Shown piece by piece: positions 33,041 through 41,224 of a stretch of DNA of 64,000 bases (position 1 is its first letter; each line of letters opens with the position of its first letter). The notes below the pieces were generated by a model that ran no database searches, was not told where the DNA came from, and was given only the letters and a program-made list of their open reading frames with translations. The position numbers and the translations under genes are program-made. This stretch comes from BAIKAL-G1 sp943370385. GTDB lineage: Bacteria; Cyanobacteriota; Cyanobacteriia; PCC-6307; Cyanobiaceae. Location of the stretch: NCBI GenBank assembly GCA_943370385.1, contig CALRQT020000006.1, positions 1-64,000 on the forward strand, given 5' to 3'.

Positions 33041-35268
33041 CCCGTCCAGCCTTGGACGCTCCAGCCCCCCAGCTCCCCAGCCCCATGGATCCTGCCCAGG
33101 TGAGTGCGTTGATCGAGCAGCGCCTGGCCGCCGCCGGAGTGCAGCTCACCCTGGGCGGTGAACCCACCTACGTGCCGGACGAACCGGAGGGGGCGGAATG
33201 GGCGTTTGCGGCCGATGGCCCCACCAAGCTGGGCTATGCCCGGGCCCTGGCGGCCCAGCTGCAGCAACGGGCCTGGCCCGGCAGCACCCTGATGTACTGC
33301 CCCGGCAAGCGCTACGACGGCGAGGTCAATCCCCGTTGGGCCCTGCGCCTGTTCACCGGGCCGACCGGCGACCCCGTGGTGGCCTGGCCCCAGAGCGATG
33401 GGGCCCCCCGGCCCGTGCTGCCGGCTGGGGCGGCCGCAGGCTTCCTGGCGGCGATCGGCCTCGGCCTCGGCTGCCAGCTCCAGCCCCTGGAACTGCGCGA
33501 TCCCCTCGACGGGGAGCGCAGCGTCTGGGCGGCCCCCCTGAGTTTCAACGATGGTCTCGATGAGACCGTGTTTGGCCCCCTGGGCTGGCAGCCGGCGGCC
33601 TGGCCCCTGGATACGGAGCTGCGCGAGCTGCTGGGCGCCCCCGGCCCGGCGGGCCTGCGCCTGCCCCTGCAGCACTTCCCCGAGGGGGTGCTGCGCCAGG
33701 TGCTCACCCTCGAGGTGGGACCCGAGGAGTGGAGCCTGTTCCTGCCGCCCTTGGCCCGCCAGCCCCTGGAGCAGCTGCTGGGCGTGATCGCCAGCGCCAG
33801 TGGCGCCTGGAGCCAGCCCGACCTCAGCGGCGTGCTGCCCCTGGACATCGATGGCGCCTGGCAGGTGCTCGGCCTAACGGCGGATCCGGGCGTGCTCGAG
33901 GTGAATCTGCCCGTCTGCCCGAATTGGGATGCCTATGCGTATTGGATGCGGGTGTTGGAGGAAGGCGGTGCCGCCGTGGGTCTGCGCTCCTGGAAGCAGC
34001 GGCCGCCCGCCGCGGAGCTGCCCAAGCCTGGGGAGCCCAGCCCGGAGCGCCCAAGCCAGGAGGCCCTAAACCTGGCTGGCCCCAATCGTGCAGGCCTCAG
34101 CCAGGAAGGCAGCGGCGGCGGCAACCATCTGCTTTGGGGCGGCCCCAGCCTGGAGCAGAACCCCTTCTTCAGCCGACCCGCCTGGCTGGTGGGCCTGCTG
34201 CGCTTCTGGCAGCAGCACCCCAGCCTGGCCTACCTGTTTAGCGGCAATTCGGTGGGGCCCGCCTCCCAGGCGCCCCGCCCCGATGAGGGCAGCGCCGCCT
34301 GGCTCGACCTGCAGCTGGCCCACCAGGTGCTGGCCGGTTTGCCCGAGGGCGACCAGCGGGTGGCGATCAGCGAAACCCTGCGCCACCTCCATGCCGACAA
34401 GAGCGGCAACACCCACCGCAGCGAAATCAGCCTCGACAAGTTCTGGAACCCGGCCTGGGCCGCTGGCTGCCAGGGGCTGCTCGAGTTCCGGGCCATGGAA
34501 ACCCTGCCCCAGCACCAGTGGAGCGCGGCGATTGCCCTGCTCTGGAGTGCCCTGGCCGCCCACCTGCTGGAGCCCGCCCATCGGCCCGCGCAGATGCGGA
34601 GCTGGGGCGAGGCCCTGCACGATCGTTGCCTGCTGCCCAGCGAGCTCTGGGCCGATCTGGAGCAGGTGCTGGCCTTGCTGGCGGCCGATGGCCTGGTGCT
34701 CGATTCCGGCCTGTTCCGCCAGATCTGGCAGTGGCGCTTCCCCCAGCTGCTGCACTGGCGCCAGGGCGAGGCGGAGCTGGAGATCCGCCGCAGCCTCGAA
34801 CCCTGGCCCCTGCTCTGCGACACCCCGGTGGAAGGCGGCAGCACCAGCCGCTTCGTTGACAGCTCCCTGCGCCGCTTTGAGGTGATCACCTCGGCGGCGT
34901 TCCGCCAGCGCTACGGCTTAATGCTCCAGGGACGTCCCCTGGCCCTGCCCGCCGCCGAGGCGTGCCAGCCCGTGGCCGTGCGCTATCGACTGGAGCGGCT
35001 CTATCCCTGCCTGCACCCCACGCTTGCGCCCCACCTGCCCCTGGAGCTGGCCCTGGTGGCCCGCCCCGAGGCAGGTTCAAGCCAGGGCGGTAGCTTCGGT
35101 GCCAGCCCAGCGGGCGGTGAGACCCTGCAGCGCTGGACCCTGCTCAGCGAAGACGGGGGATTCTTGCCCCAGGAGCCCACGGGTGGTGACGCTCCGGTGG
35201 ATCCAGCGGCTGCCCCCTGGCGCGGAGCCAGCCCCGATGCTGTGACCGTGGACCTGCGGCTGTCCTGA
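33037..35268 (+). CDS. DUF2126 family protein
   Basis: A 743-residue protein of the DUF2126 family: LTLGGEPTYVPDEPEGAEW, GSTLMYCPGKRYDGEVNPRW, LPVCPNWDAYAYWMRVLEE, HLHADKSGNTHRSEISLDKF, LLEFRAMETLPQHQWS and SSLRRFEVITSAAFRQRYG. In many bacteria this region is the C-terminal part of one long protein that begins with a transglutaminase domain; here the two are separate genes. Start is GTG 33037 (GTGA overlap) or ATG 33085; the intervening residues are unconserved. The middle (about 330-390) holds an Ala/Pro/Gln-rich, repeat-like linker. Function is unknown. Confidence 0.83.
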   Translation: MTRPALDAPAPQLPSPMDPAQVSALIEQRLAAAGVQLTLGGEPTYVPDEPEGAEWAFAADGPTKLGYARALAAQLQQRAWPGSTLMYCPGKRYDGEVNPRWALRLFTGPTGDPVVAWPQSDGAPRPVLPAGAAAGFLAAIGLGLGCQLQPLELRDPLDGERSVWAAPLSFNDGLDETVFGPLGWQPAAWPLDTELRELLGAPGPAGLRLPLQHFPEGVLRQVLTLEVGPEEWSLFLPPLARQPLEQLLGVIASASGAWSQPDLSGVLPLDIDGAWQVLGLTADPGVLEVNLPVCPNWDAYAYWMRVLEEGGAAVGLRSWKQRPPAAELPKPGEPSPERPSQEALNLAGPNRAGLSQEGSGGGNHLLWGGPSLEQNPFFSRPAWLVGLLRFWQQHPSLAYLFSGNSVGPASQAPRPDEGSAAWLDLQLAHQVLAGLPEGDQRVAISETLRHLHADKSGNTHRSEISLDKFWNPAWAAGCQGLLEFRAMETLPQHQWSAAIALLWSALAAHLLEPAHRPAQMRSWGEALHDRCLLPSELWADLEQVLALLAADGLVLDSGLFRQIWQWRFPQLLHWRQGEAELEIRRSLEPWPLLCDTPVEGGSTSRFVDSSLRRFEVITSAAFRQRYGLMLQGRPLALPAAEACQPVAVRYRLERLYPCLHPTLAPHLPLELALVARPEAGSSQGGSFGASPAGGETLQRWTLLSEDGGFLPQEPTGGDAPVDPAAAPWRGASPDAVTVDLRLS

Positions 35269-35373
35269 TGGCTCCGCCAATCGGCTGACTCGTGCACCCC
35301 ATCCCCAAAAGGGCAGCCGGTGATGTCCTGATCGGGGCTGCGGCTCAGTCCCAGGCCCCGATCAGCGTGGTCG

Positions 35374-35916
35374 TTACCAGCTGACGCCGTGCAGCTTGGG
35401 CAGGGGAGCGGTGCGGGAGGTGGTGGCGAACAGGCGCGGGATGCGGGCGCTGTTGTAGACGCGGAATTCGCGCAGCACGCTGGCGCCTTGGTCGCGCACG
35501 GCCTGGTTGAGCACCACCGAGCCATCGGGATCGGACACGGAACGGTGGAAGGTGCCCGGCGGAATGCGCAGGATGTCGCCACCGCTTTCCAGGCGCACGA
35601 TGTGGAAGGGATAGTTCCAGCCCAGGTTCACCAGAAAGAAGGTGCGGCCGCCATGGAGGGCCAGCAGGTTGTCTTCCTGGTGGGGATGGAGATAGAACTG
35701 CCAGGCGCCGGTTTCGCTGTCATCGGGGGGGCTGATCGCCGGACCGCTGTGCACCACCAGATCGCGGGCATTGGAGGTGGGCACGGTGATGTCGTAGAAG
35801 CGCACCGCGGGGGTATCGCGGAACTTCTCGTAGGGAATCAGCTCGAACATGGGCGCCGGCCGCGGTGCCGATGGCGATTGGCCCGATTGGTTGGCCTCCA
35901 GCAGGGTGGTGAACAT
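35374..35916 (-). CDS. Cupin-like conserved hypothetical protein
   Basis: A 180-residue protein with a likely cupin fold: WQFYLHPHQEDNLLALHGGR, then VNLGWNYPFHIVRLESGGD, then LRIPPGTFHRSVSDPDGSVV. The HPHQEDN and FHR segments supply possible metal-ligand histidines. It may be a small-molecule isomerase or a sensor, but I cannot assign a reaction. Start is ATG at 35916; a later ATG at 35850 (MFELIPYEKF) would also keep the fold. It is convergent with the DUF2126 gene and divergent from the CsgG-like gene. Confidence 0.6.
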   Translation of the reverse strand: MFTTLLEANQSGQSPSAPRPAPMFELIPYEKFRDTPAVRFYDITVPTSNARDLVVHSGPAISPPDDSETGAWQFYLHPHQEDNLLALHGGRTFFLVNLGWNYPFHIVRLESGGDILRIPPGTFHRSVSDPDGSVVLNQAVRDQGASVLREFRVYNSARIPRLFATTSRTAPLPKLHGVSW

Positions 35917-36109
35917 GGCGGTTGCCACCGGAGGTGGACGAACTAGTTGTCCCAATCAACCCAAGCGCCAGCCGGGCCTGTCGTTCGAACGGCTACCAAA
36001 CCCCTGATGGGGCCCGGATCGGGGACGGATACCCGACTGGCGCCCCCAAGCCAGGCCGCCCGCTCCAGGCCAGCATGGGTCTATGGATCGTCCCTTTCAT
36101 CGCGCCGCA

Positions 36110-37036
36110 ATGACCCCAAACCGCACCAGTGCCTGCCTGTTCGCCTGCCTGCTGGTGGGGGCCGCCAACCTGCCCGTGGGCGCCCAGCAGCAACCCCAGC
36201 CCCTGCCCCAGCAGCCCTACCAGCAGCCCTATCAACAGGCTCCCTATCGCCAGCCTTACCAGCCGCCCCGGCCGGCGCGCCCCTGGACCAAGCCCACCGT
36301 GTCGGTGCCGGAGTTCAAGAACACGGTGACCCAGCCCACCTGGTGGTGGCAGGGATCGGTGGCCCAGGACCTGGCCGCAGCCCTGGCCAATGAGCTCCAG
36401 GCCACCGGTGACATCCAGGTGGTGGAGCGCAGCAACCTCAAGCAGGTGTTGTCGGAGCAGGAGCTGGCCGACCTGGGCATCGTCAAAAAGGGCAGCAACG
36501 CCGCCAAAAAGGGTCAGATGACCGGCGCCCGCTACATCGTGCTTGGCACCCTCACGGCCTACGACAACAACGTTGAAAACAAGCAATCTGGTAGCAACTT
36601 CGGCCTGCTCGGCTTTGGCACCGCCAAGCAACAATTGGAAAGCAGGGATTACGTCGCCCTCGATATCCGCATTGTGGACAGCAGCACCGGCGAGATCATC
36701 GGTTCGCGCACCGTGGAAGGGCGGGCTAGCAACACGGCTGAAGCCCGTTCCAATGGCGGCAGCCTGGCGCCAGCCGCCGGCCTCGCCCTCTGGCTCGCTC
36801 CCACCATGGGCACCACCGGCCAGGCCCTCACCGCCGCTGCCGGCACCCTGCAATTTGGCTCGAACAACAGCCAGAGCCAGCGCACGCCTGCGGCCAAGGC
36901 GATTCGCGCCGCCCTGATTGATGCCTCCAACTATGTGAGCTGCGTGCTGTCGCCCCGGGATGGCTGCCAGGAGGCCTACCGGGCCCAGGACCAGCAGCGC
37001 CGGGAGCGCACCCAGGGGGTGTTGCGGCTGGAGTAG
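36110..37036 (+). CDS. CsgG/curli-assembly-like exported protein
   Basis: A 308-residue protein with a Sec signal peptide (CLFACLLVGAANLPVGAQ), a Gln/Pro/Tyr-rich linker of QQPYQQPY type (about 28-62), and a CsgG-like domain: VSVPEFKNTVTQPTWW, GSVAQDLAAALANELQATGD, QVVERSNLKQVLSEQELADL, TGARYIVLGTLTAYDNN and DIRIVDSSTGEIIGSRTVEG. There is no lipobox cysteine, unlike true CsgG, so pore formation in the outer membrane is doubtful. No curli subunit gene is nearby. Start is ATG at 36110, directly before the signal peptide. Confidence 0.75.
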   Translation: MTPNRTSACLFACLLVGAANLPVGAQQQPQPLPQQPYQQPYQQAPYRQPYQPPRPARPWTKPTVSVPEFKNTVTQPTWWWQGSVAQDLAAALANELQATGDIQVVERSNLKQVLSEQELADLGIVKKGSNAAKKGQMTGARYIVLGTLTAYDNNVENKQSGSNFGLLGFGTAKQQLESRDYVALDIRIVDSSTGEIIGSRTVEGRASNTAEARSNGGSLAPAAGLALWLAPTMGTTGQALTAAAGTLQFGSNNSQSQRTPAAKAIRAALIDASNYVSCVLSPRDGCQEAYRAQDQQRRERTQGVLRLE

Positions 37037-37046
37037 GGCTCTTGCT

Positions 37047-37907
37047 TTAGAAGGGAATCGGCATCTCCACCAGGGCCGGTTCCGGGGCGCACTGGGGAAT
37101 GCGCTCCGCCACCACGGCGCCAATCACCACGATCGCGGGGGAGCCGAAGCTTTCGGCTTCTACCCGCTCAGCCAGGTCGGCGAGGGCGGTGATCAGCTGG
37201 CGTTGGCCCGTCACGGTGCCCTGCTGCACCACCGCCGCCGGGGTGCTGCCGGCCAAACCGCCGGCCATCAGTTCAGCGCAGATCTGGGGCAGGTTATGCA
37301 GGCCCATGTAGATCACTAGCCCATCGCTGCTGCGGGCTAGGCCGCGCCAATCGACGCCGGGGCGCCCTTTATCAATCTCCTCATGGCCGGTCACGAAGGT
37401 GACGCTTGAGCCAGCGCGGCGGTGGGTTACGGGGATGCCCGCGTAGGCCGGCGCGGCGATGCCCGCCGTCACCCCAGGCACCACCTGCACGGCCACCCCC
37501 TGTTTGACCAGGTGGGCCGCCTCTTCGCCGCCGCGGCCGAACAGGAAGGGGTCGCCCCCCTTGAGTCGCACGATGCAGCGGTGGCGTTGGGCCAGCTCCA
37601 CCAGCACCGCATTGGTGGTGCGTTGCGGCACGGAATGGTGGCCGCGGCGCTTGCCGACGAAATGGCACTCGCAGCCCTCCGGCACCAGGTCGAGTAGGGC
37701 CCGGGGCACCAAGGAGTCGTAGACGAGGGCATCGCAGCGGCTGAGCAGCCGATGGGCCTTGAGGGTGAGCAGGTCGGGATCGCCCGGACCCGCCCCCACG
37801 AGATACACCGTGCCCGGCAAGGCGTTGCCTAATCCATCGGGCCCACTGACACCTTCGACCACGGGTTCGGGGCCGCTGGCGTTAGGGCTGCTCGCGTCGC
37901 TGCTCAT
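37047..37907 (-). CDS. cobA: Uroporphyrinogen-III C-methyltransferase
   Basis: SAM-dependent enzyme making precorrin-2, precursor of siroheme and corrins; 286 residues. Landmarks are VYLVGAGPGDPDLLTLKAHR, DALVYDSLVP, VRLKGGDPFLFGRGGEEA, VVPGVTAGIAAPAYAGIPVT and VIYMGLHNLPQI. There is no fused HemD or CysG dehydrogenase/chelatase part. Its ATG overlaps the stop of the upstream CbiX-like gene by four bases, and nirA, which needs siroheme, is next upstream. A siroheme role is therefore likely. Confidence 0.94.
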   Translation of the reverse strand: MSSDASSPNASGPEPVVEGVSGPDGLGNALPGTVYLVGAGPGDPDLLTLKAHRLLSRCDALVYDSLVPRALLDLVPEGCECHFVGKRRGHHSVPQRTTNAVLVELAQRHRCIVRLKGGDPFLFGRGGEEAAHLVKQGVAVQVVPGVTAGIAAPAYAGIPVTHRRAGSSVTFVTGHEEIDKGRPGVDWRGLARSSDGLVIYMGLHNLPQICAELMAGGLAGSTPAAVVQQGTVTGQRQLITALADLAERVEAESFGSPAIVVIGAVVAERIPQCAPEPALVEMPIPF

Positions 37908-39436
37908 GGCAAGGCCTCAAGCGCCGTGAGCAGGAACTGGCGGATGGCGGGCTGCTGCAACAGGGGAGGAAGGGGCTGGGGGGGACGGGCTTGGCCTGGG
38001 GGGAGAGCCACCCGTTGGCCGGCTTCCAGTGTGTCGGTGAGCCGGTTGCTGGCCAGGGTCAGGGGCAGCACAGCCACGCTTCCCGGGTCGGGGCGGTCCA
38101 CAGGCAACACCAGATCCGCCAGGTCTGCAGTGTATGGAGTGGCCAGTCCAGCACTGCCCAACACCGCGCCCAGGTGGGTCAGATAGCGCTGGGCCAGGGG
38201 GCCCTCCAGGGGGTGGTGAAGCCAGTGGATGGCCGCAAACGCCTGGCGATCCGCCAGCTGGGCAGCCAGCAGGTGTTGCCAGGCCGGCCAGGCCCCGATG
38301 AAGGGATAGCGCTGGAGCGCGATGGCCGGGCTCGGGCCCAGGCGGTTGCGCCAAGCGCGGGCGATCGCCGGCAGGTCCTTGCGCACGTGGCCCCCAGGTA
38401 GGAGCAGCAAGGGCACCAGGCCGATCGCCCCAGCCCGGTGGGCCCCGGCCCAGAAGGTCGGGCTGGGGTCGGGGGCGTCGCGAGTGAGGGCCTGCAGGAG
38501 CACCGGGGCGCCGCGCCGCTGCTCCAGGTCCCGGGCCCAATCCCGCAGCTCCTCAGGAATCAGGCCACCACTGCGGCCATGCACCACCAGCACCAGGGGG
38601 GAGCGCCGCAGGCGCCGCTGCAGCCGACCTTGCACTGGCGCCGCCAGGGGGCGTTGGGCCAGGCGCCGTAACTGGCGTTGGCCCTGGGGTAAGCGCGCCA
38701 GCAAATCCACCGCCTTGGCGGCCAGGTCGGGATCCAGGTCTTCCGCCAGGGTCGCCAGGCCGGATTGCAGGGGCTCCAGGGGCCAGGCCGATAGGCCCAA
38801 GGCCAGCCCTTCCAAGGCCCCATGGCGGAGGGTCCGGGGGCCGGGCGCCAGGCTGATTGTTAGGAGCAGGGCGCCATCCTCGCCCTGCCGTTGATGGCCG
38901 AGTCGCTCCAGGAGTGGGGCGTCTAGGCAGCGGGCCAGGGCCCGCCGCAACCGTTCGGCCACGCGGGGGTCTTGGAACGCCCCAAGCAGGGCCAGCCAGC
39001 CAGGCTCGTCCGGGGCCAGGGCCAGAAGGGGCTCCAGCCACACCGTTCGGCTGGCGGCGGGAAGGGCCGGCAGGGCCTGCTCCAGGGCCGGCAGCAGTTG
39101 CGGCAGGCCAAAGTCCGCCGCCAGCACCAGCAGGCGTTCGGCGCCCCCCCGATCGACCCGGCCGGCCAGGGTGACGAGCAGATCCAGCTCGGGGGCCAGG
39201 CTGCCCGAGGCCAGGCCAGCCAGCCAGGGGCCGAGGTCGCTGGTGCTGCGTGCCAACTCCTGGAGCAGCTGCCAGCGCTCCAGGCTGCCCTCGGGCGGCA
39301 GGGGCGGCGGGTCGGATGGTTCAGATCCCAGGCGGAGCACGTTCAGCCACCGGGCAGCTGGATCCACCCTGGCAGTTGCGGCGACTCGACCGCGCTTTGA
39401 ACCGGTCGGTGCCGGCGGCAGGTGCGGCTTGGACAC
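37904..39436 (-). CDS. CbiX/SirB-like chelatase with N-terminal helical-repeat domain
   Basis: A 510-residue two-part protein. The C-terminal half (from about residue 280) looks like a CbiX/SirB chelatase: LVLVVHGRSGG with a candidate metal His, then IGLVPLLLLPGGHVRKDLPA with a second His, and a second, more degenerate half. It may insert iron into sirohydrochlorin for NirA. The N-terminal about 270 residues are Leu/Ala/Arg-rich amphipathic helices (RLLVLAADFGLPQLLPALEQ, DPRVAERLRRALARC), suggesting HEAT-like repeats. Simple SirB proteins have 120-270 residues, so this is a fusion. Start is GTG at 39436; a later start cannot be excluded. Confidence 0.7.
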   Translation of the reverse strand: MSKPHLPPAPTGSKRGRVAATARVDPAARWLNVLRLGSEPSDPPPLPPEGSLERWQLLQELARSTSDLGPWLAGLASGSLAPELDLLVTLAGRVDRGGAERLLVLAADFGLPQLLPALEQALPALPAASRTVWLEPLLALAPDEPGWLALLGAFQDPRVAERLRRALARCLDAPLLERLGHQRQGEDGALLLTISLAPGPRTLRHGALEGLALGLSAWPLEPLQSGLATLAEDLDPDLAAKAVDLLARLPQGQRQLRRLAQRPLAAPVQGRLQRRLRRSPLVLVVHGRSGGLIPEELRDWARDLEQRRGAPVLLQALTRDAPDPSPTFWAGAHRAGAIGLVPLLLLPGGHVRKDLPAIARAWRNRLGPSPAIALQRYPFIGAWPAWQHLLAAQLADRQAFAAIHWLHHPLEGPLAQRYLTHLGAVLGSAGLATPYTADLADLVLPVDRPDPGSVAVLPLTLASNRLTDTLEAGQRVALPPGQARPPQPLPPLLQQPAIRQFLLTALEALP

Positions 39437-39564
39437 GGACGACTCAGCAACGGAGCGGGGGGAATCGGGGGCCAGGCCCCCCTGGATCGGGGGATGGGGG
39501 TAGGCCTCTGGGGTTGGCAGCCCGCCCGCCCCGGCCTCGGCACCGGCCTGAAGCGGTTGGGGCT

Positions 39565-41148
39565 TTAGGGGGTCTGGCTGCGTCGCCGGGCTCCGAAACG
39601 CTCCACCAGCAGGGTTTCCAGCACATCAGGCAGGGCGGTGAGGGGAACGGCCGTGCCGTGCAGGGCCGCCAACTGGGGCTCGGCCCCCATCGATCCCCCC
39701 AGGAAAATCTTGGCGGCTTCCACCATCTGGCCGTCCAGGCGGGCTTTCGCGCCCATCAGGCCGATTTCGCCCATGTAGGGCTGGCCGCAGGCATTCGGAC
39801 AGCCTGTCCAGTGGCTGCGCACCGCCTGGGGTAACTCCAGCCGCCGCTCCAGCTCCTCGACCACCGCCTGGGCGGTGGTCTTGGTGGGAATCAGGGCAAA
39901 ACTGCAGTAGCGGTTGCCGGTGCAACTCACGGCTTCGGCCTCGAGCGGGCCGGGGTCGGGCCGCAGGCGCTGCAGCAGCGGTTCGGCCAGCAACGCCCCC
40001 ACCTGGTCCGTGGCCACCCCCGGGATCAGGACGTTTTGGGCCTCGGTGAAGCGCAGCTCCCCCTGGCCATAGGTTTTGGCTAGGCGGGCCAGCTCGACCA
40101 TGGCGTCCGCATCGAGCCGGCCCATGGGCACGCTGAGGCCGACCCAGTGCAGGCCGGGCTGCTTTTGGGCCTGCACCCCCAGCCCGGAGCGGGGCGCCCG
40201 GGTCACCAGGTGGCTGCCATCGTGGGGCAGGGCTTCGGCGCTAAAGGCTGCCAATTCAGCCACCAGCTCCCCCCGGTAGGTCTCCAGGCCCAGTTGCTCG
40301 ATTAGATAAAACAGCCGGCTTTTGGTGCGGGCGGCGCGATTGCCGTGGCGTTCGAAATGGCGCAACACCACCAGGCTGAAATCGGCCAGGTGCTCGGGTC
40401 GCAGCCATAGGCCCAGGGGCACGGCCAGTTCATTGCGTTGGGCCGAAAAGAAGCCCCCCACCATCACCGTGAAGCCCAGCTCCCCCTCGTGGTGGCAGGG
40501 CAGAAAGGCGAGGTCGTTATGGAGCAGGAAGCTGTCGGCAGCTCCGCCCACGGCCACATTGAACTTGCGGGGTAAGTTGCGGGGGCCGTCTGGTCCCAGC
40601 AGCCTGGTTTGGATGGCGGCCACCAGGGGCCGGGTGTCGATCACTTCCTCCGGATCGATGCCGGCGAGCGGATTGCCAGTGATGTTGCGGGGATTGTCGT
40701 GGCCGGATTGGCGGCTGGTTAGACCCACCCCCTCCATGGCCATGAGTAAGGGCGCCATGTCCTCCAAGAGCAACCCACGCATCTGCAGGTTTTGCCGGGT
40801 GGTGATATCGGCGGAGCCCTCATCGCCGCAGCGATCGAGGGCATCGGCCAGCACCTCTAGCTGGTCGGCCAGGATCACCCCATTGGGCAGCCGCAGGCGC
40901 AGCATGAAACGCCCGGGGGTCACGGGCCGAAAAAAGATGCCCAGCCATTTGAGATGGATGGTGAGGGTTTCTTCATCCAGGGACTGCCAACCTTGACTGG
41001 CGAGTTCGCCCAGGCGGGGTTCTAGATCGAGGCCGCAGAAACCGGCTTTCGCCTGCTCAATTTTGCTCAGCTTGGTTCCAGACTGGGTTCCAATTTGGCC
41101 TGGTTCCGCCCCATCGGCCTCAAATTCCTTCGATGCAGCGGATACCAT
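39565..41148 (-). CDS. nirA: Ferredoxin-nitrite reductase
   Basis: Reduces nitrite to ammonium with six electrons from ferredoxin; contains siroheme and a [4Fe-4S] cluster. The 527 residues fit the family. The cluster/siroheme cysteines are in VSCTGNRYCSFALIPTK and HWTGCPNACGQPYMGE. Other landmarks are FMLRLRLPNGVILADQLE, TTRQNLQMRGLLLEDM and NPLAGIDPEEVIDTRPL. Unlike plant-like NirA with a C-terminal ferredoxin fusion, none is present. I prefer ATG at 41148 over a TTG one codon earlier. It is divergent from the CnaT-like gene, with a 76-base shared spacer. Confidence 0.97.
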   Translation of the reverse strand: MVSAASKEFEADGAEPGQIGTQSGTKLSKIEQAKAGFCGLDLEPRLGELASQGWQSLDEETLTIHLKWLGIFFRPVTPGRFMLRLRLPNGVILADQLEVLADALDRCGDEGSADITTRQNLQMRGLLLEDMAPLLMAMEGVGLTSRQSGHDNPRNITGNPLAGIDPEEVIDTRPLVAAIQTRLLGPDGPRNLPRKFNVAVGGAADSFLLHNDLAFLPCHHEGELGFTVMVGGFFSAQRNELAVPLGLWLRPEHLADFSLVVLRHFERHGNRAARTKSRLFYLIEQLGLETYRGELVAELAAFSAEALPHDGSHLVTRAPRSGLGVQAQKQPGLHWVGLSVPMGRLDADAMVELARLAKTYGQGELRFTEAQNVLIPGVATDQVGALLAEPLLQRLRPDPGPLEAEAVSCTGNRYCSFALIPTKTTAQAVVEELERRLELPQAVRSHWTGCPNACGQPYMGEIGLMGAKARLDGQMVEAAKIFLGGSMGAEPQLAALHGTAVPLTALPDVLETLLVERFGARRRSQTP

Positions 41149-41205
41149 CAACCAACCAGAACGCCAAGCGGATGCACAATTTGGCCAGCGGGCTGGGGCG
41201 CTCCT

Positions 41206-41219
41206 GTCTCAACCACTAC
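41206..41219 (-). promoter_or_regulatory. Imperfect NtcA-like box between nirA and cnaT
   Basis: On the minus strand GTAGTGGTTGAGAC fits the relaxed NtcA core GT-N10-AC and differs from GTA-N8-TAC by one base. It lies 58 bases upstream of the nirA ATG. No TAN3T -10 is evident at the right spacing, so it is only a candidate. Confidence 0.3.
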
Positions 41220-41224
41220 AACTA

